A stretch of 46,129 nt of DNA from a virus (IMGVR_UViG_3300036804_000175:1-46129), one strand, 5' to 3'. Positions 23,622 to 31,538 are shown, numbered from the stretch's first letter. Notes: generated by a model not told the origin, from the sequence alone. Translations and numbers: made by a program.

Positions 23622-25367
23622 TTACTCGAAGGAATCTTTGTTAAGTTTGTAGGCTACATACGCATCCATCAATGCCGAGACATTATCTATCTTTTGCTCC
23701 TGACGTCGTTTGAAAAGCTTCCGGTTGCCATTGGTGTCCTCCACAGTAATTGAGTTACCCATAGCAAAACTCATCAATTCTTCGTCAAATATGAGCAGTC
23801 TTTCCTCAGACAACTTTTTGAGTTCGCCGAGAGGAACTGACTCAGTTCTGGCACCCTGAATGACTTTTTCTATACCAAATGGACCATTTTCGGATTCCCA
23901 TCGGGTCACGAATTCTTTCGCATTATACGGATCGAAACCAAAAGCCCGGACATCAAACTCGTTGTCCAGAACATATCGCTCTAGATCATCATAAATTTCC
24001 ATCATGTCCAAAACAGTGCCCTCGAGAACGTGAAGGCTTCCCTCATTGATGAATTCATCATATTTTTGGCGCATCGCACCGGGAAGCCTGGACATTGTCA
24101 GACTTGAAATATAGCTTCGGGTCTTTATACCAAACGCACCAGTCGAAAGTGGAAACAAGAATGTAAATGCTGTAAAGTCGTCGCCCTGAGAGAGGTCTGC
24201 GCCCATTGCACATGGCATTTTCCAGAACTCACGCTTGCGGTGAGGCAACGTTTCTTCGTAAGTGAAGAAATATGTAAAACCTTCCATCGGAATGCCAAAT
24301 CTCTTTGCCAGTATGTCGTTTCTCGAAGCTGGCGCATTCTCTGCTCGTTCGACATCAAGCTGGTATGTTTCATAACTGACAGTTTTCCCAATATTCGGGT
24401 TGGCTTTTGGCCACATGTCAGGATCAGAAACCTCTTCTAGTTCATCCAGTTTGTAGTGCCAGATGGAAACATGAGGATTAATGTAGTCCCCTTTAAGAAT
24501 ATCCGCAAGTTCCAGCTTTATAGTATCACCAGAACCATTACGGATTGTGCCTTCAGAACTAATGGCAACAATAACATAGTCGTCGATTTTTGATGCACCC
24601 TGCTCGAGCGCACCAATAACATCTTCGCGGAGGTCTCCTGACAACCACTCGTCGACTGTTGAAACTTTAGGTCTCAATCCCTGAAGTTTGGCAATAGCCA
24701 TTGGTCTTACTTCAAGGAGAGAACCTGTAAGAAAGTTCTCGACTCCTTTTTTAGTAGAAGCAAGTTTGACGCGATTAGCCTTTGAGCCAGTCGTGTTCTG
24801 AAGTGATCCTTCAGTAAGAAACTTAAAGAGTGGTCCCCGGGCCCGCGTGATAGCGGTCCTGAACGGTGACATAACCTCTTCAGCTTGCTTCATTGTGGGA
24901 GCAGTCGTGATCTGGTGTGTTGTAGAAGTGTCTACGGTAAGAAAATATGCCTGAACGCATTCGGCGTACATAGATTTAGCTGAGCCACGTGCAACAATCA
25001 GAAATTGCTTGTTTCGGAGTCTTTTGCGAATCCTTTTCCTGATGTAGTGACCGCCATGACCATCAGGATTGGGAACATAAACACTCCGTTCCACGAAATA
25101 AAACCAGGAAAGAAGTGATTCTGCCCAAAGCTTGAAGCTATCAAGCAGATGAAAATCACTGCCGTCAGTGAGAGTTAGTTCATTCTCACAGTATTTGATA
25201 AAACCGTCGATCGCCGCATCGTCATAGAAGAAGTTTGGATCACTAATGAGATCGTCGATGCGGTTCATCTCCATGGAAATTTCCCGGTTTACCGGAATTT
25301 CCCCGCGGATGACAGCAGCACGGAACTCGCCATAATACTTGGGAGTTGCCGTGTTCGACAACGTCAT
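23622..25367 (-). CDS. Terminase large subunit (581 aa)
   Basis: ATPase/nuclease that packages DNA. ATPase domain: a Walker A-like ARGSAKS at 126-132, TAPTMKQAEEV (about 155-165), Walker B STVDEW with Asp239/Glu240. Nuclease domain: Asp391 in GADLSQGDDF, Asp479 in FGFDPYNAK and a C-terminal DNVSALMDAYVAYK. The layout is that of HK97-type large terminases. ATG at 25367 follows AAGGAG. The operon order is terminase, portal, capsid, but three unrelated genes separate it from the small subunit. Confidence 0.92.
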   Translation of the reverse strand: MTLSNTATPKYYGEFRAAVIRGEIPVNREISMEMNRIDDLISDPNFFYDDAAIDGFIKYCENELTLTDGSDFHLLDSFKLWAESLLSWFYFVERSVYVPNPDGHGGHYIRKRIRKRLRNKQFLIVARGSAKSMYAECVQAYFLTVDTSTTHQITTAPTMKQAEEVMSPFRTAITRARGPLFKFLTEGSLQNTTGSKANRVKLASTKKGVENFLTGSLLEVRPMAIAKLQGLRPKVSTVDEWLSGDLREDVIGALEQGASKIDDYVIVAISSEGTIRNGSGDTIKLELADILKGDYINPHVSIWHYKLDELEEVSDPDMWPKANPNIGKTVSYETYQLDVERAENAPASRNDILAKRFGIPMEGFTYFFTYEETLPHRKREFWKMPCAMGADLSQGDDFTAFTFLFPLSTGAFGIKTRSYISSLTMSRLPGAMRQKYDEFINEGSLHVLEGTVLDMMEIYDDLERYVLDNEFDVRAFGFDPYNAKEFVTRWESENGPFGIEKVIQGARTESVPLGELKKLSEERLLIFDEELMSFAMGNSITVEDTNGNRKLFKRRQEQKIDNVSALMDAYVAYKLNKDSFE

Positions 25368-25381
25368 TTAGAGCTCCTTAT

Positions 25382-26008
25382 TTAACCAGCTTTCTTCATG
25401 AGCTGCTCAAGACCTTTAGCCGCATATGTATTAGCGTAAGTAGTTGCTTGCTGTTTAGCTACATTGCCGCCAATTTTGAGAACTTCGCTGACAACCCTTT
25501 TTCCAGCACTGACATGTTCTGGATTAAGTCTGCCATGCTGCTGCTCAAGACTCATTCTTGTAACGAGATGCTGAAGCTCTACATTAGACAAAGCGCTTGT
25601 TCCGTGCTTGCTCGCCGTAGCTTTCAGCGCACTTGCTCTTGCTGCGTCATCCGAAACCGGACTTGAAGAGGAATTCTTGCGAACTCCCCAATGCATACCT
25701 TTAACTCCGAAATGCGCAAGAAACTCATCTATATTGAAATGTTTAAGAGAACCATCAGGGCTCCACGTGTCCGGAACCTTATCGTATAGCCCAACAGCTT
25801 TGGCTCGCGCCATTATGTGCCGGCGAACGGAATTGCGGCGCTCAATCTCGCTTTCATCCCCATTTGGGCTAGCTTCTCCAACTGCCTGGATGGCACTACT
25901 CAGGTCGCTAGCAGCTTGCTGACCGTTCCGAATGTAGAACGATCCGTCCGGCATCGACACGCCTGTTTTGATGAAAACTTTTCGTTGCGCCGCAGTAACA
26001 TCTGCCAC
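25382..26008 (-). CDS. Virion-associated protein with HFGVKGMHWG motif (208 aa)
   Basis: The centre carries HFGVKGMHWGVRK (99-111), a short motif recurrent in phage head-gene products of Gram-positive hosts, often appended to MuF, portal or peptidase proteins. Before it lie DGSFYIRNGQQAASDLSSAI and RRNSVRRHIMARAKAVGLYD, resembling a prohead/virion protein module. The C-terminal part is helical and basic. It lies directly before the large terminase. The motif is thought to mark ejected or internal virion proteins; that is weak inference. Confidence 0.7.
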   Translation of the reverse strand: MADVTAAQRKVFIKTGVSMPDGSFYIRNGQQAASDLSSAIQAVGEASPNGDESEIERRNSVRRHIMARAKAVGLYDKVPDTWSPDGSLKHFNIDEFLAHFGVKGMHWGVRKNSSSSPVSDDAARASALKATASKHGTSALSNVELQHLVTRMSLEQQHGRLNPEHVSAGKRVVSEVLKIGGNVAKQQATTYANTYAAKGLEQLMKKAG

Positions 26009-26020
26009 GTTGACCTCCTC

Positions 26021-26221
26021 TCAGCCACTCGTGTCAAACCAGATAGACCCGTCAGCCACAACCCCAGGATCGGTTGGACCTACGAGGTTAATGGCGCCAT
26101 CTTGGACTACATAATCGGTTCCATCGTACACCGCATTGACGCCGGTGTCACCAGGAGGACCAGGATCGCCTTGAGGGCCGACAGGACCCTGAATATCGCC
26201 TATGAGAAGTTTACTACCCAT
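26021..26221 (-). CDS. Short collagen-like protein (66 aa)
   Basis: A small protein with a collagen-type stretch (GPVGPQGDPGPPGDTG, about 12-27) followed by a short beta-rich end with DGSIWFDTSG. Such pieces act as trimerising fibre stalks. It follows the 675-aa enzymatic tail protein by 8 bp and may be a small fibre partner of it. Confidence 0.65.
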   Translation of the reverse strand: MGSKLLIGDIQGPVGPQGDPGPPGDTGVNAVYDGTDYVVQDGAINLVGPTDPGVVADGSIWFDTSG

Positions 26222-26229
26222 GTTCCTCC

Positions 26230-28257
26230 TTACAACGAGTTGGCCATACTCCGGAGAGTTGACACATAACTTCCACTGGCGTTGAATGATGGCGGTGTGG
26301 CCGTAGGATCAGTTCCCCACCAGGTCATGTAGAATTTCATTCCCCGGGCTTTGGCTTCATTGAAACCATCTAGGAAGAACTGATTGTATGCTGAAACAGT
26401 GTCTTGTGAATCGTTAGTTTCGATCACAGCAAGAACCGCATCTGGAACAACATTCAGGATGTTCTGGAACGCTACATCTGATGCTTGCGCGAAAGTTTGA
26501 GTGTTCTTTCCACCATAAATATCCAGGCCATACCAGTCAAGCCCAGGAGTAATCCATGGCGAATTTGGGTTCGGCACACTAGACGTGAAAAGAACTTGGC
26601 CAACGGTGTGTGTCGAGTTAACCTGATTTGCAAGTTGCTGCAGTTTCTGATGTGCAGCTACGAACTGATCAGCAGTACCATTGATTACAGCACGGAAATA
26701 GTTCGTGGTCAGATTTCCTTCATGGTAAACACATAGCGCGGTGTTGTCAGGCAATTTGGCGAGCCAGGATTTTGTCGGCCCATCATACGCACCGTTTATA
26801 AATCCCACAACGTCGTTTGGCCTGAAACTGATAATATAAACAGCTGCACCCGAAGCAACTTGCCCCGATGATATAGGCCATGTGATGGGAATTCCGGCAA
26901 CGCCTTCTGTCTCTTTGGCGTAAACACGGGCAACTGTGACATGGGGCAAAGTTGCCTTGTAAAGCGGAAAGTTCTGGCTGTCACACCCAAACAGAAGTGA
27001 GGTGTCTGTTCCGGAAACACCGGCCAGTTTCATCTTCTTAAGTTTGACAGAGCCGAATCCACTAACTTCTTCTGAGCCAAACACGGAAAGGCTCATCTTT
27101 GCCAAGTCAACACTTCCGGTGCCTGTGATAGTTTGCTTAGCGGAACCAGCCAAGCGCATCTTCTTCAGCGCAACGCTGCCGTTTGCCTTGAAAAGGCCAC
27201 TTGGAAGGTCTGTGATTGGATACCAAACCCCGCCAACTGAAACCTTTGGCAGCGCTGGCGTCCACATCCCGTTGATCATGGCTTTAACCGTGCAACTTTG
27301 CCAAATGCCGTTAAGACGCACTGACACTGGGGTAAGCTTGGCTCCAGCAACAATCATCTTTTTTACTTGAACGGATCCTGAGCCAGTTGCCCCGACTTTT
27401 CCAGTACCTGCGAAGCGCGGTTTCTTCAGACTGATACTGCCCGCAGCTGAATCAGTTTCTTTTCCAGATCCAGATAGGCCCATCTTCTTCAGGTTAACGA
27501 AACCTGTAAGAACAAGCTTCGCGCCTCCAGATCCGGAAGCCGATATCTTTTTCAGGCTAACTGAGCCTGTACCCGCGTCGAGGGAAGGGCCAAGATAGCC
27601 TGTATCTGAAACTCCAAGATCATCAAGAAAGAACAAAGCGCTGGCGACAGCAACGGCACAAACACCGAAACGGACAACGGCTATCGGGCCAGTGGTATTC
27701 AGTGTTGCCACCGAAGTTTTTGTGTCATCTGCTGTTTGAGAATCCGCAGTGTTGAACAACTTAAACTCGAGTTGCCCAGTTGTGGCAGATCCAGTTACAT
27801 AGCCAGCAATACGAATCCACTTGCCTGTGGCGATTGGCGTCGTAGCAGTAATCTGCACTGTGTTGGCTGCATCTGTGAAAGTAAGAATGCCAATTGAGCT
27901 TAGGTTAAGTCTTGCACACTGGCCACCGGCCGACACAGTAGGCTGGAACAGAGTTTGGGTACTCGATGGAAGCGACGGAAAGAACGCGTAAATCCGAAAG
28001 AATATCTGGGTGATGCTTCCACCAAGCTGACCAGACCAGGCAACAAACGACAACTCGCCAGTAGCGTCTGTGGTGAATTTGGCTGACAAAGGAGTACGCG
28101 ATGGGTGGTTGTTGCTAAACGCTACATTAGCCCCAGGATTGGTTGTAATAATATTGAAGAAGGACCCTGATGCGCCGCCGGTGTTTCCGGATGAGCCCGC
28201 AGTCAGTGCAGTGCTGTCAGTGCCGCCTTCAAACGTATTGAATATGGTTAGAGCCAT
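26230..28257 (-). CDS. Tail/receptor-binding protein with LamG-like, repeat and hydrolase-like domains (675 aa)
   Basis: Domain order: LamG/jelly-roll-like N-terminus (1-220); seven repeats containing LKKM, spaced exactly 21 residues (Leu at 235, 256, 277, Val at 298, then Leu at 364, 385, 406) and split by three 13-residue Trp repeats (Trp 319, 332, 345); and a C-terminal domain (420-675) with a TIM-barrel glycosidase look, including YHEGN (Glu513), LDWYGLDIYGG, AVIETND (Glu613) and MTWWGTD. It probably binds and cuts a host surface polysaccharide. The ribosome site lies in a hairpin (28258-28299). Its place among head genes is unusual. Confidence 0.75.
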   Translation of the reverse strand: MALTIFNTFEGGTDSTALTAGSSGNTGGASGSFFNIITTNPGANVAFSNNHPSRTPLSAKFTTDATGELSFVAWSGQLGGSITQIFFRIYAFFPSLPSSTQTLFQPTVSAGGQCARLNLSSIGILTFTDAANTVQITATTPIATGKWIRIAGYVTGSATTGQLEFKLFNTADSQTADDTKTSVATLNTTGPIAVVRFGVCAVAVASALFFLDDLGVSDTGYLGPSLDAGTGSVSLKKISASGSGGAKLVLTGFVNLKKMGLSGSGKETDSAAGSISLKKPRFAGTGKVGATGSGSVQVKKMIVAGAKLTPVSVRLNGIWQSCTVKAMINGMWTPALPKVSVGGVWYPITDLPSGLFKANGSVALKKMRLAGSAKQTITGTGSVDLAKMSLSVFGSEEVSGFGSVKLKKMKLAGVSGTDTSLLFGCDSQNFPLYKATLPHVTVARVYAKETEGVAGIPITWPISSGQVASGAAVYIISFRPNDVVGFINGAYDGPTKSWLAKLPDNTALCVYHEGNLTTNYFRAVINGTADQFVAAHQKLQQLANQVNSTHTVGQVLFTSSVPNPNSPWITPGLDWYGLDIYGGKNTQTFAQASDVAFQNILNVVPDAVLAVIETNDSQDTVSAYNQFFLDGFNEAKARGMKFYMTWWGTDPTATPPSFNASGSYVSTLRSMANSL

Positions 28258-28299
28258 TAGCGACCTCCTTTCTTCTTTGAACGAGAAGTGGAGTCGCTA
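28258..28299 (-). promoter_or_regulatory. Hairpin hiding the ribosome site of the 675-aa tail gene
   Basis: On the minus-strand RNA, TAGCGACTCC (28299-28290) pairs with GGAGGTCGCTA (28268-28258) with one bulged G, and an inner CTTCT/AGAAG stem adds stability. The left arm begins with the stop codon of the 144-aa gene; the right arm contains the AGGAGG ribosome site and ends at the ATG of the 675-aa gene. Translation of that gene should be low or depend on ribosomes arriving from upstream. Confidence 0.6.
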
Positions 28300-28731
28300 C
28301 TCGGTCATCGTGATGGAGAAACTCGTAACTGAGACGTCTTCCGCGGCCACAATGGAGGTTGAGGCGAGCAGAAGATCGGCCGTTCCGCCAGTAGCGGCAA
28401 TGGTGCCATCGAAGCAGATCGATGTGCCATCGGCCTTGACCACCCGGAACCATGCTGCGGTGCCAGTAGCGTCCGCTGAGGTGTCGTCGCTGATAGCGTT
28501 AGCGACTGCGGTGACAATCTTCGAGCCGGCGGTGCCGGAGGCAACCGAAGCGGCAAACGCAGTGCCATTCAGGCCGAGCGTAGCGAGCAGGACCTGAGCA
28601 CCGATCGCTGTGTTTGCGTCCGTGGGCTGGGCGCCCGAGTAGATCTTGAGAAATCCGCCATTGCACTTGGCAGCGGCAGCGTCGACGGCGGCCTTAGCCA
28701 CCTCGTCGGAGAAGAATGGGTTGTGAGCCAT
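28297..28731 (-). CDS. Small virion protein of actinophage type (144 aa)
   Basis: Beta-rich, alanine/threonine-rich protein with CNGGFLKIYSGAQPTDANTA, DTSADATGTAAWFRVVKADG and DGTIAATGGTADLLLAST followed by VSVTSFSITM. I recall the same layout in many actinophage structural proteins (minor tail or decoration). It lies directly before the enzymatic tail gene and may be its anchor or a decoration protein. Confidence 0.7.
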   Translation of the reverse strand: MAHNPFFSDEVAKAAVDAAAAKCNGGFLKIYSGAQPTDANTAIGAQVLLATLGLNGTAFAASVASGTAGSKIVTAVANAISDDTSADATGTAAWFRVVKADGTSICFDGTIAATGGTADLLLASTSIVAAEDVSVTSFSITMTE

Positions 28732-28732
28732 G

Positions 28733-29119
28733 TCACTCAGCTTCCTCCGCGGCGAACGGGTCGCTTGGCGGGGTTATTTGTTCGGAGGCGATGTTGATAC
28801 GGCAGGAAAGCTCTTCAATCTGATCTTTAATTGCGGCAATAGCATACGATGTCGCCGGAGGATCGAACGCTAGCCTGACATTCATGTAAATATACTGCTG
28901 CACCATACCAAGATACTGCAAGCTGGTCACATAGTCAGACCAGAGCGTGGCATCATCGTTTATGGTGAAGCCAGAAGGGTTGCCAACACCAATCTGAAGA
29001 AGAGACCCGAATGCCGAGTTGATATGCATGATAATATCAACATCAAACGCAGTGTACTCTGCGTCGAAACCAAGAACCTTCTTGACTGAGTCCAGAATAC
29101 TGGACGCGTTTGTGGACAT
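28733..29119 (-). CDS. Head-tail connector, gp6-like (128 aa)
   Basis: The pattern ILDSVKKVLGFDAEYTAFD, IIMHINSAFGSLLQIGVG, YIYMNVRLAFDPPATSY and IKDQIEELSCRIN is a gp6-like head-tail connector (adaptor) that docks on the portal. All-helical, 128 residues. Normally it lies after the capsid gene; here it is before the terminase, which fits a rearranged operon. Confidence 0.8.
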   Translation of the reverse strand: MSTNASSILDSVKKVLGFDAEYTAFDVDIIMHINSAFGSLLQIGVGNPSGFTINDDATLWSDYVTSLQYLGMVQQYIYMNVRLAFDPPATSYAIAAIKDQIEELSCRINIASEQITPPSDPFAAEEAE

Positions 29120-29134
29120 TCGGGTCTCTCCTGG

Positions 29135-30052
29135 TTAGCTAGTGAAAATGAAGCCGAGATCGGCAGTCGCCGTCTCTGACCCCGGAGCGTCGGACCGGTG
29201 AAGCGTGGCTCCGCGGCCGCCTGGGATTTCCACGTCCACGACATTCCCATAGCCGACGTTGACCTGTGTGTCCGGTGCCGTGATGTACCAGTCGATCTTC
29301 ACCGGGACTGGCTTGGTCGGGTCCGAGTTGCTGACGAGCCGGACTGCCTTGGCTCCGTCCGGCCAGGTGATCGGAAGCGCGTCGCCTGCGGCGATGTACT
29401 GCAGCATGTTGTCCTCCTGAATATGAGTTGGTGATGGAGTTGCTGGTGGACTGACCATCTTCAGCCAGTCATCCAGCGTCCCCTTGTAGATCGAGGCGTC
29501 ACAAGGACCTTGAACACCCGGAACGTCCCGGTTGTCGGCGAACTGCCAGAGATCCTCGCCGGCCAGTTTCGGGTCAGCTGAGCCGTACGACGCCACCCAG
29601 CGATGCAGGCCGGATGGAAGCGATCCGAGATGTGCGACCCAGAAAGCAGCTCCCGAGTAGACGCCTTCGTCGATCAGGGCATCGTGGAGAACAGAATGCG
29701 CTGCTCCCAGAAAGTTCATGGCACGAGGAGTCTGAATGCCCGAGCCTTCCTCGTCGTCGCACCAGACACTGTCGCCGAGCTTGAGACCACCGTGGTCGAG
29801 AATCGTACGGGCGAAGAAAGTGCCTTCGCTGACAGGATTGCCTCCGGCCGTCAGATAGCCGTAGTGACCGATATGGAGACCTGCTGCCCGGGCAAGATTA
29901 ATAGTGGACACATATGCGTTGTCCACGTGCGTGTCCGAGTAGGTTGCTCTTGCGATGATGACCGGATGATATGTTCCATCCGGCTCCCGTGAAGACTTGT
30001 ACTGTTCTGCGTTGATCAGTGGATGGAACTCGTTTGTGTCTGCGATAAGCAT
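29135..30052 (-). CDS. Endolysin, GH25-type muramidase (305 aa)
   Basis: Cell-wall hydrolase. The N-terminal 200 residues match the glycoside hydrolase 25 fold: ADTNEFHP with Asp5, IIARATYSD, HIGHYGYLTAGGNP, VWCDDEEGSG (99-102, catalytic acid pair), VASYGSADPKLAGEDLWQF and the closing CDASIYKG. The C-terminal 215-305 is a separate beta domain (YIAAGDALPITWPDGAKAVR), probably for wall binding. ATG at 30052 has AAGGAG just upstream. It lies among packaging genes, 22 kb away from the holin. Confidence 0.85.
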   Translation of the reverse strand: MLIADTNEFHPLINAEQYKSSREPDGTYHPVIIARATYSDTHVDNAYVSTINLARAAGLHIGHYGYLTAGGNPVSEGTFFARTILDHGGLKLGDSVWCDDEEGSGIQTPRAMNFLGAAHSVLHDALIDEGVYSGAAFWVAHLGSLPSGLHRWVASYGSADPKLAGEDLWQFADNRDVPGVQGPCDASIYKGTLDDWLKMVSPPATPSPTHIQEDNMLQYIAAGDALPITWPDGAKAVRLVSNSDPTKPVPVKIDWYITAPDTQVNVGYGNVVDVEIPGGRGATLHRSDAPGSETATADLGFIFTS

Positions 30053-30060
30053 AGCACTCC

Positions 30061-30465
30061 TTACCAGAGCTTTGTGTCTCCTGGCCGTCTTTTGACAGCC
30101 GGGCGGTCGAGTTGCTCAGCTGACCCGAAGTGAATAGCATTATGTGTTCGAAGTGAAGCTGAGATCAGGTATTCAGGATCAAGTATTGATGAATCGTGAT
30201 TCTTAACATCAGTTGCCGAGATTGGGTTCATGTGATGAATGTAAACATCTTTCCAGATCTCATGGCCAGGAACACCAAGATCACACCCAAGATCTCTTGC
30301 GATAACTTCCTGTCTTATCCGCCGCCATTCGGTGGATGTATAAAACGCCTGGTTTAGCCATCGTTCGAAGCCAAACGTTGCAACTCCAACAAGCGAGTAA
30401 ACTCGCAAGTACTTATAACGTTCTTCGAACTCGGAAATACTGCAGAGCTCACTGTAAGTTCTCAT
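30061..30465 (-). CDS. HNH-type endonuclease next to terminase (134 aa)
   Basis: Small nuclease with the conserved layout EWRRIRQEVIARDLGCDLG (46-64), a YIHHMNPI motif (His77-His78) and THNAIHFG (His112). The ILDPEYLIS segment between them is typical. HNH proteins beside terminase genes, as HK97 gp74, assist DNA cutting during packaging; this role is inferred from context. ATG at 30465 overlaps the small terminase end by 17 bases. It lacks the four-Cys zinc site of larger HNH enzymes. Confidence 0.8.
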   Translation of the reverse strand: MRTYSELCSISEFEERYKYLRVYSLVGVATFGFERWLNQAFYTSTEWRRIRQEVIARDLGCDLGVPGHEIWKDVYIHHMNPISATDVKNHDSSILDPEYLISASLRTHNAIHFGSAEQLDRPAVKRRPGDTKLW

Positions 30466-30787
30466 CGAGTTCTTCTTCCGGATAACCGTTATAAGCACGC
30501 ATGGCCGCAATGGCTTTAGTATAGAGCTCCTCAATTCGGTCTGCAGATTGCAGGCTTTGCACTTTGGCTGCAAGCAGCGAGTTCTCGTTTCTGATTCGTT
30601 CTTGCTCAAGACGTTCACGACTGGAAGCAAGTTTGAGATAATGAGTAATTACTTGTGATGACGCTTTACCGTTAAGAATTTGCTGCTCAGCAAGGTCGAC
30701 CGCCGCTGCGATGAGCTGATTCTCTCTAGACTCAGGCGTAGTGGCTGGCGGACGCCCAGGTTTTGCATTCTCACGACGAGAACCCAC
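30449..30787 (-). CDS. Terminase small subunit-like protein (112 aa)
   Basis: Helical DNA-packaging protein: basic start (GSRRENAKPGRPPATTPESR), then NQLIAAAVDLAEQQILNGKA and SSQVITHYLKLASSRERLEQ, and a coiled-coil end with RIEELYTKAIAAMRAY. The GRPP...SRENQLI...SSQVITHYLKL pattern is shared by small terminase candidates in this phage type. The GTG at 30787 after GGGGGTGA is the likely start; an upstream GTG at 30832 would add 15 residues. A structured element lies just upstream (30840-30936). Confidence 0.75.
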   Translation of the reverse strand: MGSRRENAKPGRPPATTPESRENQLIAAAVDLAEQQILNGKASSQVITHYLKLASSRERLEQERIRNENSLLAAKVQSLQSADRIEELYTKAIAAMRAYNGYPEEELDENLQ

Positions 30788-30839
30788 ACGTTCACCCCCA
30801 CTTCTGAGTAGTTTTAAGTACTTGCAAAGCACTTAATGA

Positions 30840-30936
30840 GGAGACACCGGAGTTTTCCTTGCCTTTCGGAGAGGCCGAAAAGTCAGATCACTGGCGAGTG
30901 CGGGACCAGTCACCCGAAGAGAACTACGGTGTCTCC
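30840..30936. other. Structured element upstream of small terminase (three-way junction)
   Basis: GGAGACACCG (30840-30849) is a perfect inverted repeat of CGGTGTCTCC (30927-30936). The pairing continues inward with AGTTTTC/GAGAACT after a mismatch, making a stem of about 20 bp. Inside lie two hairpins: CTTTCGG/CCGAAAAG (about 30863-30882) and ACTGG/CCAGT (about 30890-30910). No gene is here. It could be the packaging site, a leader RNA of the late operon or a small RNA. Confidence 0.55.
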
Positions 30937-30954
30937 ACATGAGGCGCTTTGCAA

Positions 30955-30980
30955 GTCGCGGGAAAAACAGGGAGTATAAT
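30955..30980 (+). promoter_or_regulatory. Phage promoter-like motif, copy h (plus strand)
   Basis: Plus strand: GTCGCGG, 13-bp gap, TATAAT, GAA. It is the only plus-strand copy and sits 24 bp upstream of the only plus-strand gene, which is strong support that the motif is a promoter. Confidence 0.85.
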
Positions 30981-31004
30981 GAACCGACTAGTAAGGAGAA
31001 TAAA

Positions 31005-31223
31005 ATGGCTATACCAACTGAATGCCAGACACCTGGTGCGCAGTTCCGCACGCACATCAGCGAAGTCGCCGCAACAGTAAGCATTGAGTTCGGAAGAAAG
31101 ATTATCATGAGTGAGCATGAGGCTAGACTTCTGGAAGCAAACTTGCACAACGCGGCTGAGCTAGTGTTTGCCAGATACTATACATCAGATCAAACACAGC
31201 AAGTGCCAGAGATCACCCACTAG
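31005..31223 (+). CDS. Small protein, the only plus-strand gene (72 aa)
   Basis: The 72-residue protein has a helical C-terminal core with MSEHEARLLEANLHNAAEL and VFARYY. I recall a similar small phage protein with a LLE-x-NLHNA motif but no function. ATG at 31005 has AAGGAG upstream and follows promoter copy h; terminator 31230-31259 closes the unit. It divides the replication and structural blocks and runs against both. A regulator of the switch between them is conceivable but unproven. Confidence 0.8.
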   Translation: MAIPTECQTPGAQFRTHISEVAATVSIEFGRKIIMSEHEARLLEANLHNAAELVFARYYTSDQTQQVPEITH

Positions 31224-31229
31224 TCATCT

Positions 31230-31259
31230 AAGAGAGCTCGACAAGGGCTCTCTTTTTTT
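31230..31259 (+). terminator. Strong terminator of the plus-strand gene
   Basis: AGAGAGC pairs with GCTCTCT around a 9-base loop, followed by eight T residues. It begins 7 bp after the stop codon of the 72-aa gene. Confidence 0.9.
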
Positions 31260-31260
31260 C

Positions 31261-31538
31261 AGTGAAGAGGCAGGGCGGCCTCCAGGGACCTCTGCGGCCC
31301 GGGACAGCATGCCGTCCGAGGAAACGGCCCCGCCAACTTCGCTGCAGATCACAAGGTAGCTACAACCTGTAATCAGCGATCCTGGCACCACGTGTGAAAC
31401 GCCACGCCAGGAGCTAAATGATCTTGAACCTTCCCCGGGACATTCCCCCGGGGCATTTTTAGGCAGCGGGCGATGCAGGGTGGGGGTATGCTTTGCGAGC
31501 ACCCCCCGCCCTACCCTTATCATTCTTTTGAAGTTTGG
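31261..31538. ncRNA. GC-rich structured non-coding region, possible RNA or packaging site
   Basis: This 278-bp stretch has no supported gene and is clearly more GC-rich than its surroundings. It contains a row of hairpins: GGAC/GTCC (31302-31317), a 28-nt hairpin (31347-31374), TCCTGGC/GCCAGGA (about 31379-31411), CCCCGGG/CCCGGGG followed by CATTTTT on the plus strand (about 31433-31460), and a long G/C hairpin at about 31476-31514. In the 31347-31374 hairpin the minus-strand RNA has a G-U pair where the plus strand would have A-C, which favours a minus-strand RNA. The strand and function are not settled. Confidence 0.4.

Noticed and set aside
30840-30936. Hammerhead or other known self-cleaving ribozyme
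   Set aside because: The three-way junction shape fits superficially, but the CUGAUGA/GAAA core is absent on both strands and no twister or pistol core is visible.
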